The notes: generated by a model from the sequence alone, not told the origin. A stretch of DNA of 64,000 nucleotides from Buxus sempervirens (GCA_947561395.2 OX387195.1:23451126-23515125); one strand, 5' to 3'. Shown: positions 46,171-56,129, counted from the stretch's first letter. Made by a program: numbers and translations.

Positions 46171-46180
46171 CTATTTATAG
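46171..46180 (-). promoter_or_regulatory. TATA box of minus LTR-A (44781-46586)
   Basis: The minus strand reads CTATAAATAG, 114 nt upstream of a CAG|GTAAGT donor (minus 46066). Confidence 0.7.
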
Positions 46181-46380
46181 ACACACACAGGGGTATGGTT
46201 AGTCCAGAAGGATATAGCCTGGTCTTTAGGATAGAGTGAAATACAGAGATAATGCCCATCCATAGCCAACCAAGGTGGCTTCAGCGAATAAAACACTTAA
46301 TTCGCTCGTTTAAAGATATATTGGACTTCAAATAAAGCTCGGAAATCGAGAGAAGGACAAAACTTGCACGTGTCTTTAAT

Positions 46381-46485
46381 GCCCGTAAATGATTTACGGT
46401 CCCACGATGTCCGTATATTTACTACGGGCGCTGCGTGCCTGTATTCAGAATTCGGGCATGCTTAGCCCGTAGTGGCAATACGGTC
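46381..46485 (-). repeat. Four 21-bp palindromes, GC type
   Basis: Copies start at 46381, 46409, 46437 and 46465, exactly 28 bp apart, of the form (G)CCCGTA...TACGG(GC). One half-site of the third is CTG. They are the type found in the LTR-B at 49472-51918, not in the other LTR-A copies. Confidence 0.9.
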
Positions 46486-46586
46486 CAGGCTTAAATTATT
46501 CATTTTCATGCATTTTTGGCCTGTTTTAAATCCCAATTAATGTTTTCATTATTTTCTCATTTTTAGTGCAATTTGGGGTGTCTACA

Positions 46587-46603
46587 GCTGCCCCCTCTTT
46601 GCT
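46587..46603 (-). other. Polypurine tract of minus LTR-A element
   Basis: The minus strand reads AGCAAAGAGGGGGCAGC directly before the LTR start. It is nearly identical to the tract at 1961-1977. Confidence 0.8.
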
Positions 46604-46773
46604 GGTAATTGGAACCAATTACAAGCAGAGAGCAAAAAAGACCCACCAATTGCACTTTTTGAGATCTTTGTCTAACTAATTGCATTTTGCAAGGATTGAA
46701 TGGATGAAAAATGATTTATTGTGGAAGATTTGCTAAAAGTCCCTCAGCTTAAGGGGCAAATCCTCCTCTCTCC

Positions 46774-46805
46774 TCTCACTGAGCTCTCGTGGCTATGAAG
46801 TGAGA
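46774..46805 (-). other. Stem-loop, variant stem with conserved loop
   Basis: Stem tctcact/agtgaga around the loop gagctctcgtggctatga. The loop is the one in the hairpins at 1739-1782 and 47108-47150, but the stem sequence is different. Confidence 0.65.
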
Positions 46806-47107
46806 TTTGAGACAAAATTTTAAACAAAAGTGGGTAAGATGGCAATCCTTGCAACTTACAACTAATGTAAACATTAATCTCCTGAAAAAGTATGGAGAAA
46901 ATGATGAAAAATGAATTTTTCTGGGTGGCCTGCAGTTGTAGCACAATAAACAGCAAAGAACAGACACAACTCAAAATTGCACATTTGAAAAACATCTCAT
47001 TAATTGAACTTGCTTTGGTCCAACAAAGAAATGATAAAAACATGGATTCGAAGATAGCCAATGAAACCCCTGCTTGAAGTCTGATGGGGTGGCGTCTCTT
47101 CCTTATC

Positions 47108-47150
47108 TCAGATTTCTTGGAGCTCTCGTGGCTATGAAAAGAAATCTGAG
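47108..47150 (-). other. Stem-loop, 12-bp stem
   Basis: Stem ctcagatttctt/aagaaatctgag with loop ggagctctcgtggctatgaa. It is the counterpart of 1739-1782. Confidence 0.7.
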
Positions 47151-50034
47151 ACAAGCAAATTTTGAAAAGAATGTGGATTTAAAATTGACCACTGCAAATT
47201 TAATTGATTTTGATGTTTTTCACTTTTTGAATTTTCCTGATTGATTTTCTTATTTGATATACCTGGGTGTCATTTGATGCCCGAACCTGTGCTTGAATAT
47301 TTTGCAACTTGCTTTTGCTTCTTTATCTTCTTGCTCTCTCAATAACGATGTATGTGCCCTTACTGCCCATAACCTGTCTTCATGCTTTTTAATTGCCCAA
47401 GTGAATGCCCTCATCTTGATTGATGGATCATGATCTGTTGATCTAACCTCATGCCTTTACAACCCATGATCTATCTTTCATGCCTTCTGACTGCCCCAGT
47501 AAAATCTTTCTTCATGATTGAAGAATTGGGAACCCTTGTTTAACTGAGAAAACGTGCAACTGCTTCGAAGCCCTTTTTTTTTCTTTCAAATTCGAAGACT
47601 AAAGCTTGATTGCTTCTTCCAGATGTTGGAATTCATTCCAATGAAAACCCAGAAGGAAAGACACTGAGCATGCCCTGGTTTTGATTGTTTGAAGAAGTAT
47701 TTGCCCCTCAGTAGAGATGATCCTCTTTTTTCCTTTTTCTCTTTTTTTTCTTTCTTTTTTTCTTTTTCTCTTTTTTTTTCTCTCTTTTTTTTTTTTTTAA
47801 CCTTTGCCAAAAAGAAACCCTAATAGAAGAATGCAATTGCAAACATAAAAAAAATATGTTTTATACTAGTGGCCTCAGAATTTTCTAATACTTGCAAAAC
47901 CAATGTTTTATGAAAAGATATAGATTCTCATCATAGGCCAAAAATATAGTTTTTGCCTTTTTTTGTGTTTTGATTTTTTTTGAAAATTGATCCAATCACT
48001 TATTAGCATATAATCCAAAAGAATTAAAATCAAGTTGAATAATGAGAAGATTATTTCAGAAAATGAAGAAAGACCAAAATAAGCCTTTGGAACCTTTAGA
48101 ATCATTCCCATGACCATTGGCTTGTCAATTGATGCTCTAGATATGGCGACTCTTTCAATCTGACTATTTTGCCCCAGTCTAGAAAGAAATTTTCCTTCAT
48201 CCAATTGAAGAGCAATTGTTTCTCCATTGTATCCATGATATGAGAATTTATGACTTCAACTTCAGCAATAATTTCCTAATGGCAATTTTGATGGCCATCA
48301 ACTTGTTCATAGATGATTCATATCATAGTTCTGATTATGTTGCTTCAGTCTTGAAAAGAAGACTTTCCTCAATCACTTGAAGAGTGACTGTATTTCAAAA
48401 TAACCACCAACATGAGGACTTCACTTGGATCTATGCCAATTCTGGGCTTTCCTCTCTGACGATTTCCTTCTTGTAGATAGCTGATTATTTGCCATGTAGC
48501 GCCCTTTCGGGTTTTCACTACATTTTCTCCATTTTTTCCTTTTTTTTTTTTTTCTTCTTCTTTTTTCTTTTCTTTTTTTTTTTTATCCTTCATCACCAGC
48601 AACCATGTAGTCAAAACTGCCTTAATTCAAAATTTCTTAATCAAAGAGGACTTATGAATAGGACGAAACGAAGGCTTGGTGTTAGTTTAGAAAGAAAAGG
48701 AATAAAAGGCTCAAATACCCTATAATCAAATGGGTTAACTGAAATTGTAATTTTTAAGGCATTTCTTCCCTTGGAATGAATATAAAATTGCTCCCAGTAA
48801 TGAAGTTCTTCCCTCAATTTGATTTCTTCATTTGAAACTTATTCTCCAGTATTTAACTTCTTTTTTCCATTCTTTTCTTCACAATTTTGAAGACATTCTC
48901 CAAATAACATTTGATTATCTTTTTTTTCTTCCCTTTTTTTCTTTCTTTTTCTTCTCTTTTTTTTCATTTCTTCGCCCCATTTTCTGAAAACATATTCAAA
49001 ATCCCTTTTGAACTTCAATAATTGTCCCTTCATTCTTTTTTTTTTTTATGCCTTAATAAATTTGCCCCAGTGTGGGGTTACAATTCTCAGTTTAGGTTAC
49101 TTAGAAAAATGTATCAAGCTCAAAGGGTCTAACTAGGGATTTCAAAAATTTTAGAGATATAAGAAAGAAAGGCCTCTTATCATTTTAAGAAAAAATTGAA
49201 TTTTCAGACTTGGTAAAGTTGTACTACATGACTAGTTCAGGATTTTTTCTTCTCTTTTTTTTTTCTTCTTAATCACCTTCTGTCAACATGAAAGCCTCTT
49301 TAAATAGAACTTCTGTTATAAACAAGTTCTTCACCTTTTGATCAATCTTATGAATTTGGATTCTTTCCATCAAATGATGCCCAATTCTATTTCCAACGAA
49401 AAGGTCAGATCTTCTCCCATATTTTCAAGTGCAAAGCCCCAAAATTTCTTCAAACAATATTATCAACCTCCCTGTAGACACCTGATTTTTGCACCCCTAA
49501 AATGGCAAAAAATGAAAAGTCAAACTAAAAGTCAAACCCTGAGGGGGTCAAAAATTGACTTTTTGATTCAAGTAAATTTGGCCATCAAACTTCATATCAT
49601 TGAAAAGAATATGTCGACACGATTCCAACACAACTGAATTTGCTGGAATCGGAGTCCAGGTGAGAAAAATATGACCCGGTCAAACTTCCAGAAAGCAAAA
49701 AGTTGACTTTTTGCTCGACCCCAATTCAGCTGCCAAACTTGATCCCAATGGATAGGTGGTTCCGAGTTGATTCCAACGACACTAAGTTTGTTGAAATCGG
49801 ACACCGGACGAAGAAGTTATGAGCAGTTGAAGTTTCAGGAAAAAACTGCCCATGTGGCAAAAAGGCAGCAAAAATGGACTAAACCAATAAAATAAATAAG
49901 ATAAATGTGTTTAATAATATTTTAATAAAGAGAATCTCGCTTTTTTAATAAAATAATCGAAAAATCGGATAAAAATCCTGCAATAAGCCAAATTGAATAA
50001 AGGTTTGAAATCCACACATTTTTAAAACGTGCGG

Positions 50035-50250
50035 GACCGTATTTACATTACGGGCAGGGCATGCCCGTATTTAAAGTACGGGCACGCTTCTAGAAGGAAG
50101 CCACGCGTCGCCGTACGGCGGAACACGCGTCCCGTACGGCCGAATCTGCGATAATTGCAAATATTCGTTTTTCACCCGTATTTGAATTACGGGCAAGGCA
50201 CGCCCGTACTTGAAGTACGGGCAAGGCACGCCCGTAGTTCAAATACGGGC
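50035..50250 (+). repeat. Five 21-bp palindromes upstream of TATA (GC type)
   Basis: Copies start at 50035, 50063, 50174, 50202 and 50230; the steps inside sub-groups are 28 bp. Each is CCG-N11-CGG with TA next to the arms. Between the two sub-groups is a GC-rich stretch with ccgtacgg palindromes. Confidence 0.92.
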
Positions 50251-50262
50251 ACGGGATTTTTG

Positions 50263-50272
50263 CCTATAAATA
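50263..50272 (+). promoter_or_regulatory. TATA box of LTR-B
   Basis: ctataaatag, 13 bp after the last palindrome. The solo LTR-B has the same 13-bp distance (40362 to 40375). Confidence 0.8.
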
Positions 50273-50580
50273 GAGAGGCCACCCCCCTTCATTTGGAGAA
50301 GCCATCCTCTTTGGCCTACCCCCTCTCCCTCCTGGTATACTTCACGACCCTATGCTGCCCAACCATCTCCACTCCAACACCCACACTCTTTTTATACCCA
50401 AACTACCCCTATACCCTATGACAACCCCAAAACCATGCCCAAATACCCTTTAGTTTGATCTTAAACCATCCACATTAACCAAGCCCTTCCCACTTCATCC
50501 CAGCAAGTTTGAGAGGACGCGGAAGCGCTGCCCAACTCTTTGGAGAACCACAAAAGCCAACAAAACAAACTAACTGCATT

Positions 50581-50586
50581 GTAAGT
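50581..50586 (+). other. Putative 5' splice site in LTR-B leader
   Basis: GTAAGT starts 318 nt downstream of the TATA box. The solo LTR-B has a donor (GTATGA) at about 295 nt. It may pair with the acceptor at 56073 before gag. Confidence 0.5.
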
Positions 50587-51070
50587 ATACTATTCTCTCA
50601 AATTTGAATAAATTTAGCTTATTCCATTGTCTTCTTTACTCACCTTTTTTTTTATCACTATATCACTAACCTGTTTGCTGTTTTGGATGACATGAGAGAT
50701 GTCATATGAATTCAGAAGTAAAACCATTGCCAAAAAGGAAGAAAAGAAAGTTTTTTTAAGAACAAAAATGATTATTTCTAATCCCTTAATATGAAAGGAT
50801 CAAGCTTTTTTTCTTAAGGACACCTAATATCCCCTGCAAATCATCCATTTCCCCTCTTAAGAAGCAGCTATGAACAATTAGCAAAGGGGTTGATCTTCCA
50901 GCAAAGAACCCAAGGAAAAAGAAGAAGAAAAATCAGGCCTTTTAGGCCAATTGAAGGCTACAAGGGAATTCGAAGGGCCTAGAAGCACCAGTGAATGTTA
51001 CCAGAAGACCCAAGAAAGCCGCCGGAATGACCCCAGAAAGAATCGGCAGCAAACGGGCAAACTGAGTTGC

Positions 51071-51173
51071 GCCCGTAAACTCAGGCCGGTCCAGCCTGGA
51101 CCGTGTTTGTTTCACGGACAGGCGGGACCGGAATCCATTCACGGTCAGGCTGGACCGCAGAGCAAACACGGGC
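51071..51173 (+). repeat. Second palindrome cluster in LTR-B (four copies)
   Basis: Copies start at 51071, 51099, 51126 and 51153 (27-28 bp apart). All keep CCG-N11-CGG with GA/TC or GC outer bases. The first has ACTCAGG in its spacer. It lies 0.8 kb downstream of the TATA box, in the transcribed part. Confidence 0.9.
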
Positions 51174-51841
51174 GAAATGTGAAATAATGTAAAATTTGTC
51201 ATTTCTTGGTTCAGTTGGACCTGATCCGGTCTAAGCCGACTAGAACCATCCTTTTAAAACATTTGGGCTACCTTAAGCCCATTTTTGACTTTGGGCCTAG
51301 ATAGGCCCACCAAGATTCCCTTGGGCCCACTTGTGAGGCCCACTTCTGACCGGCCCAAACCCGGCCCGTTTTCAATAAGACGGGCCCAGGCCACTAGACT
51401 TTGGCTAATGGGCCCATTCCAAGCCCACTAAGCCCAAACTAAAATTGTAAATATGTAAAACTTAATAAAATAACCAAATGGGTTACCCAATAACCCAACT
51501 GGGCCCCAGGCCCAACCATGGCAGCCCACGGGTCTTCCAACGAGACCCGGGTCCGACCCACTTCACTTAAATAAATAAAAAGATAAAATCAAATAAAAAG
51601 GGACCCATACCTTCAGAGGGCCCCGCCAGACCTAACAAGGCAGCATGCTGGCCTAGGAAAAGGGTGAATTGACTCAAAAACCAGGGAGACCCGAGGGACC
51701 CGTCAAACCGACGGGGCGGACCGGGGTGTCTTTAGGACTTCCCCGGATCGTAACCGAGGACTTAGCTAGAACTCTGAAAAGCCGCAGACCAGACTTAGAC
51801 CCGGTTAGGGCAAAACCGTGTCTGCCTGCACTCTCAGGCAG

Positions 51842-51850
51842 TGGCGACTC
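51842..51850 (+). other. Partial PBS-like motif inside LTR-B
   Basis: TGGCGACTC, 68 nt before the LTR end and 80 nt before the true PBS. Confidence 0.7.
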
Positions 51851-51921
51851 CGAATGTCCCGAGGCACGCGCCAAAGGTGCGCCCGGTGTGCGATCTAGGC
51901 CAGGTTCAGGTGCGCACAGCT

Positions 51922-51939
51922 TGGCGACTCTGCTGGGGA
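51922..51939 (+). other. Primer binding site, tRNA-Arg type
   Basis: TGGCGACTCTGCTGGGGA, three bases after the LTR. The same sequence is used by the minus LTR-A element at 8201-8217. Confidence 0.9.
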
Positions 51940-53250
51940 TTCCCTCAACCCAGTCGGACCCTGGTTATCAAATGAGTCAACTAGGTGGATATAAGCAAAT
52001 TTAGGAAGTACTTTTTGTCCAACTTTAGTAAAGTATGGAACTCATGTAATTACATGATATTGGGGGATCCTGTCAAACGGACATGATAATCGCCTAAGGC
52101 AAGTGGTTTTTAACAGGGACCAATGTGACCCGCCCACTTACCTGGGGATCCACCCAGACATTGTATTACATACTGTTCTGCACTTTTACTATAAATGTGA
52201 CATTAAGGAACCCTTTGTTGGCCCTTATCCGAGAATCACCTGATTAGACACAGCACTCTGACCCACTGCACACATGAACACTTCACTACACCGTGAATGA
52301 ATATTTAATTGCATGGGGTGACATGCACGAGGGAGTCTGCATGGGTGATTCGAACAGAATGATCTCTGGATAACTGTGAATGCTCTTCTTAACCAAAACC
52401 TAGATCTCTCTAGCAGCCACCCTTCTTCAATCGAGAAACTTACTTTTGGGATGGTATTAGCCCTACGCTCCCGTGGCTTGCCGGGGAAAGCAGGGTAAAC
52501 CCATCTCCCCAGGTTTCTAGATTCTTCAAGCGCCATTGGTTTCTTGCCATGGTACGCGAAGGATCTAGTACTTGGCTCAGACCCTTGAAGGCAGGCGCCT
52601 TGGGCTGGGTATCCTTCCCCACCTATTACTTCTGATAAACCCTGATGAGAGCATGAACATGAATGAACAAATAAGGGTAAAATTAATCTGGGGCATTAAC
52701 CCCCACCTTTGTCGGTCTTAACCCTAATTTAAGGAAATTAACCCGATTCGATCCGTGCATTCAAGTCGGTCTGGGTTCAGTCGAAAGCCGGCCAGATCAG
52801 ACAGAAATGGGTCAGAACAGGGGCAGAAAAACCCTAGAGATAGGATTTCAGCCCACCTGTTGAGTAGCAAATTTGTACCCTCCTTTTGGGTTCCCAACAA
52901 CCCTAAAGGTGATTCTCTTTTCAGATTTATTTTTGTAAATTTCGCCCTCGAAGGCAAGTTGTAAATATTGTTTTCAGTCCGACACTAAGGGCAGATGAAA
53001 GAGCAGATGAAAGAACAGATGAAAGAGCAGATGAAAGAACAGATGAAAGAAAAGGCCGGCTAAGACCTGAACATTTAAAGGACATAACCCTTAAAACCCC
53101 ATAACTTGAATGCTTGGATTTGATTTTTGACTGCATAGACTGCTTAGGCATTGATTTGATTTTTGTATATCCTGTTGCATGCCTTAGACTAATTTAGAGT
53201 TTTTGGTGGAAAACCCTAAATTGACTTGGAATTTCAATCGGATAGTCGGC
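51940..53250 (+). other. Leader between PBS and ORF1
   Basis: 1.3 kb of non-coding leader. A short array of 12-bp cagatgaaagag-like units lies at about 52990-53052. No gene is visible. Confidence 0.6.
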
Positions 53251-54684
53251 ATGGCATCTTCATCCTCGACTGAGAGAGTTCGCTTCCCTAGGATAGAGAA
53301 GTGTGCCTTTGATACCCCTTGGATCCGTTCTTGGACAAAGCAATTACAAGGAGATGAGCAGATTCAGTGGGAACAGAAATACCACATGGGACAAACTCTG
53401 TCCCTGTTAAATGTGCCCATTAATTGGGACATGATTCAGGCGACCCTACCTTTCTGGGATCCCCAACTTTCACTCTTTAGGTTTGGAACTAATGAGTTGA
53501 CACCTACAATTGAGGAATTTGAACTATTCCTCCGATTTCGTGACCATGGAGAGCCAGCTAGGCCAAGTCTCAAAGATAGCTACAAGAATGAGGCTTGTAC
53601 TTTCTTTGGCCTACCAAGAGGAGAATTCCAGACTTTAGGAGGTGACCAAGCATTCACGCGGGTCTCTAAAACCTTCCTCGCTGAAAAGATAAGGGACAAA
53701 AAGCAGGAAAGACCCCGTGTTTGGTGGGACACCTTCACCCTCGTGGTTCTGTCACAACTCTTCTTTCCTACTGGGGGAGACACCATTAATTTGGCCCTCA
53801 TGGAAATTGTGGACCAACTCCAAGTGAAATTCCGGATTGCACCATTAATCCTTGCTCAGCTATATCATGCCTTGACCATGACCAAGAACGGAACTAGGAG
53901 GTTTCAAGGATGCGCTCCTCTCCTACACATCTGGCTTCAAGATCACCTGATGGTTGCTGAACCTATCAGCCCACGTTATGGGTACGTCCGTGACAATGTC
54001 ACATTGATGGCCCGAAGAGAGATTAGACCAGACTTACCCTCCAAAGAGGACTGGTTTGACTACTTTCTCCAACTAAAAGGAGAAACGGACATAAGATGGG
54101 GAGGCACATTTGACCAAACATATACCCCCGTCATAGCTTTCAGGAAAAGACATCGCCTAGCCTTGATAGGCTTAACCCATGCCATGCCATACTATCCGGT
54201 TCGAATTTTGAGACAGTTTGGGAAGTCTCAGGGAATACCGATCAAGGATGAGGCGGAAGGATTAACTGGCCCACTTACATGGGAATTGAAGAAAAAATTG
54301 GTGAAGGAATGGCAACACGTGCACATACTCCAAGAGGACATTTTCACTGCATCCGATGTTCGTAATTACGAACAGTGGATTGCTCGAGAAACTGGCCTAG
54401 ACAGCCCACCTCCTCTCCATATCGTCACCTCTGACGATATCCCAGTTCCGCCCCCTGACACATACAGGGATAGGGTGGCCGAACTGCGGGAATCTCATTC
54501 TCGGATCCACCGTGCATACGTGGATTCCGAGCGTAAAAACAAGCAGGCCAGTGAGGCCCTTCAACAGCAGCTTGACACCATGCGCAGACGCGCAAAAGAG
54601 GACCGACGTCTGCGGAATAAACTTCTGCGTGCCTTGAAAAGGCGAGACGTGTCCTCTCATTTTGATGATGACCAACCTAGCTAG
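53251..54684 (+). CDS. TAT/Ogre ORF1 protein (DUF7745-like)
   Basis: 477 residues from the ATG at 53251 (MASSSSTERVRF); the open frame starts slightly earlier but with no ATG. The body has the text typical of the plant domain seen upstream of gag in Ogre-like elements: FWDPQLSLFRFGTNELTPTIEEFELFLRF near residue 75, then FLAEKIRD, WWDTFTLVVLSQLFFPTGG and a basic C-terminus. The last 70 residues (YRDRVAELRESHSRI onward) form a coiled coil rich in Arg, Lys and Glu. The function is unknown. The frame is intact, unlike gag and pol downstream. The DUF name is from memory. Confidence 0.82.
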   Translation: MASSSSTERVRFPRIEKCAFDTPWIRSWTKQLQGDEQIQWEQKYHMGQTLSLLNVPINWDMIQATLPFWDPQLSLFRFGTNELTPTIEEFELFLRFRDHGEPARPSLKDSYKNEACTFFGLPRGEFQTLGGDQAFTRVSKTFLAEKIRDKKQERPRVWWDTFTLVVLSQLFFPTGGDTINLALMEIVDQLQVKFRIAPLILAQLYHALTMTKNGTRRFQGCAPLLHIWLQDHLMVAEPISPRYGYVRDNVTLMARREIRPDLPSKEDWFDYFLQLKGETDIRWGGTFDQTYTPVIAFRKRHRLALIGLTHAMPYYPVRILRQFGKSQGIPIKDEAEGLTGPLTWELKKKLVKEWQHVHILQEDIFTASDVRNYEQWIARETGLDSPPPLHIVTSDDIPVPPPDTYRDRVAELRESHSRIHRAYVDSERKNKQASEALQQQLDTMRRRAKEDRRLRNKLLRALKRRDVSSHFDDDQPS

Positions 54685-56073
54685 ACTCTGGGTTTGTTTG
54701 TTTTGTTTAATTTTGAAATTACTTGTTCTGAATTTTGGTGTTGTACTTCTTTTTCCATAAAAAAAAAAAAAAAAAAAAAGTTTGTGCTAGATTTAATAAA
54801 GTCAATTAAGACATCCTCCCAATTCCTTTTTCAAGCAATCTGGCCCCAGAACTCTGAGGCGATCTGAGTAAAGAACTCGCCAAATCCTTTAACCCAAGGG
54901 TTCTGAATAAAGAACACCCAATTCTTACCAACTTCCCCATATTCAGAAATGATCAATTCCAAATTTAAGTCTTAAATCTTTAAGGGATCTGAATAAAGAA
55001 CACCCAATTCAAAATTTTCAGGCGATCTGAGTAAAGAACTCGCCGAATTGTTTGAATCTATAAACTAAAGGGATCTAAATAAAGAACACCCCATTTTTAC
55101 CATCAACTCTAAAACTTTCAGGCAATCTGAATAAAGAACTTGCCAAAAGAATTTTTAAAATCCAGGGATTCTGAGTAAAGAACACCCTGTCCTTGTCAAC
55201 TTTCAAACCTTCAAGTCACAGACTCAAGACTTAAAACCCCAGGGTTCTGAATAAAGAACACCCTATCCCTTGAGCTCAGATCACACCCGTCTGATTTAAA
55301 AAGATCACACGGTCAGCCTATGGGGCACTGAAGCCACTGGTAATTAAACCAGAAAATTGGCAGAGGATCGTCCTGGCATAGCATACCCCGTTGTGTGGCA
55401 CCAAGGTCAAGCAACTAAGCTAACGACTAAGGTACGCTCGGGTATCCCTAGCCGAACTCTTAGGGCACTAAAGCCACTGGTGTTTAAACCAGAAAATTGG
55501 CAGAGGATCGTCCTGGTATAGCCTTCCCCGTTGTGAGGCGTCAAAGTCAATGGTAATTAAACCAACGACTAGCTAAGACACGCCCGGGAACTACTAGCCG
55601 AAGTTAGGTGCTAAAACCATCAGAGATTAAACTGAAAATTGGTTAAGGTACACCTGGATGTTGCTGTTTAGCTCATCCCCTGCGGAGACTTAACATAGTC
55701 CAACCTCGTGATACTGAGCTCAAACCAACCCTTTAAATCAGGGTTCTCTTTCCCAACCGTTTGGCTAAAACAGACCAGTCTAAACCGGGTTCTCTTTCCT
55801 AACCATTTGGTTAAAATAGATCAGTTTAGGGTTCCCTTTCCCAGCCGTTTGGCTAAAACAGACCAGTCTAAACCGGGTTCTCTCTCCCAACCAGTTGGTT
55901 AAAATAGATCAGTCTAGAGTTCCCTTAATTCAAGTAAAACAATCTTTAAATTCATTTGGGTTCTCTTTCCCAACTATCCTAGGATAGTTAAAATAGATCT
56001 ATAATCATTTAATTGATAATTTGACTGCATAAATCATGTAAAAATTGCACTAATTAATGATTGTTTCAAGCAG
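54685..56073 (+). repeat. Non-coding spacer of degenerate repeats between ORF1 and gag
   Basis: Three consecutive repeat sets are visible. At 54850-55270, about ten units contain ctga(a/g)taaagaac. At 55325-55545, two units contain cagaggatcgtcctgg. At 55735-55975, four to five units contain ggttctctttccca. A poly(A) run is at 54760-54779. A branch-like ctaat and cag (56071-56073) at the end look like a splice acceptor. Confidence 0.8.
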
Positions 56074-56129
56074 GTGCCAAAATTGCTTTCCGAAGCCCGT
56101 ACCTGTTAAGATCCAGGAAAAGACTTGAA

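Larger units (their letters stand above)
44781..46586 (-). mobile_element. 3' LTR of a second minus-strand LTR-A element
   Basis: On the minus strand it reads TGTAGACACCCC (46586) to CCATGTCTCACA (44781), 1806 bp. The polypurine tract lies immediately beyond 46586, so it is a 3' LTR. Landmarks are a four-copy GC-type palindrome array (46485-46381), TATA (46180-46171), a donor (46066), a 154-bp tandem duplication of the conserved ttttacggctag block (units from about 45731 and 45885), and a decoy PBS (44856-44847) 66 nt from the end. Confidence 0.9.
46604..49471 (-). mobile_element. 3' internal non-coding region of minus LTR-A element
   Basis: Inverted homologue of 1-1960. It has no coding domain. 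On the plus strand it has long T/C-rich tracts (47570-47800, 48535-48585, 48900-49050). Two stem-loops with the same loop but different stems lie at 46774-46805 and 47108-47150. It is cut at 49471 by the LTR-B element; ctccc (49467-49471) is the probable left half of that target duplication. Confidence 0.75.
49472..51918 (+). mobile_element. 5' LTR of TAT/Ogre-type element (LTR-B)
   Basis: The LTR starts TGTAGACACCTG and ends GGTGCGCACA, 2447 bp, followed after 3 nt by a tRNA-Arg PBS. Landmarks are five GC-type 21-bp palindromes (50035-50250), TATA (50263) only 13 bp later, a donor at 50581, a second palindrome cluster (51071-51173), and a decoy PBS (51842-51850) 68 nt before the end. The 3' copy lies outside the window. 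Confidence 0.93.

Noticed and set aside
48369..48725. Lysine-rich or phenylalanine-rich ORFs at poly(T/C) tracts (also 47586-47810, 48839-49033)
   Set aside because: Low-complexity translations of homopolymer-rich retrotransposon DNA.
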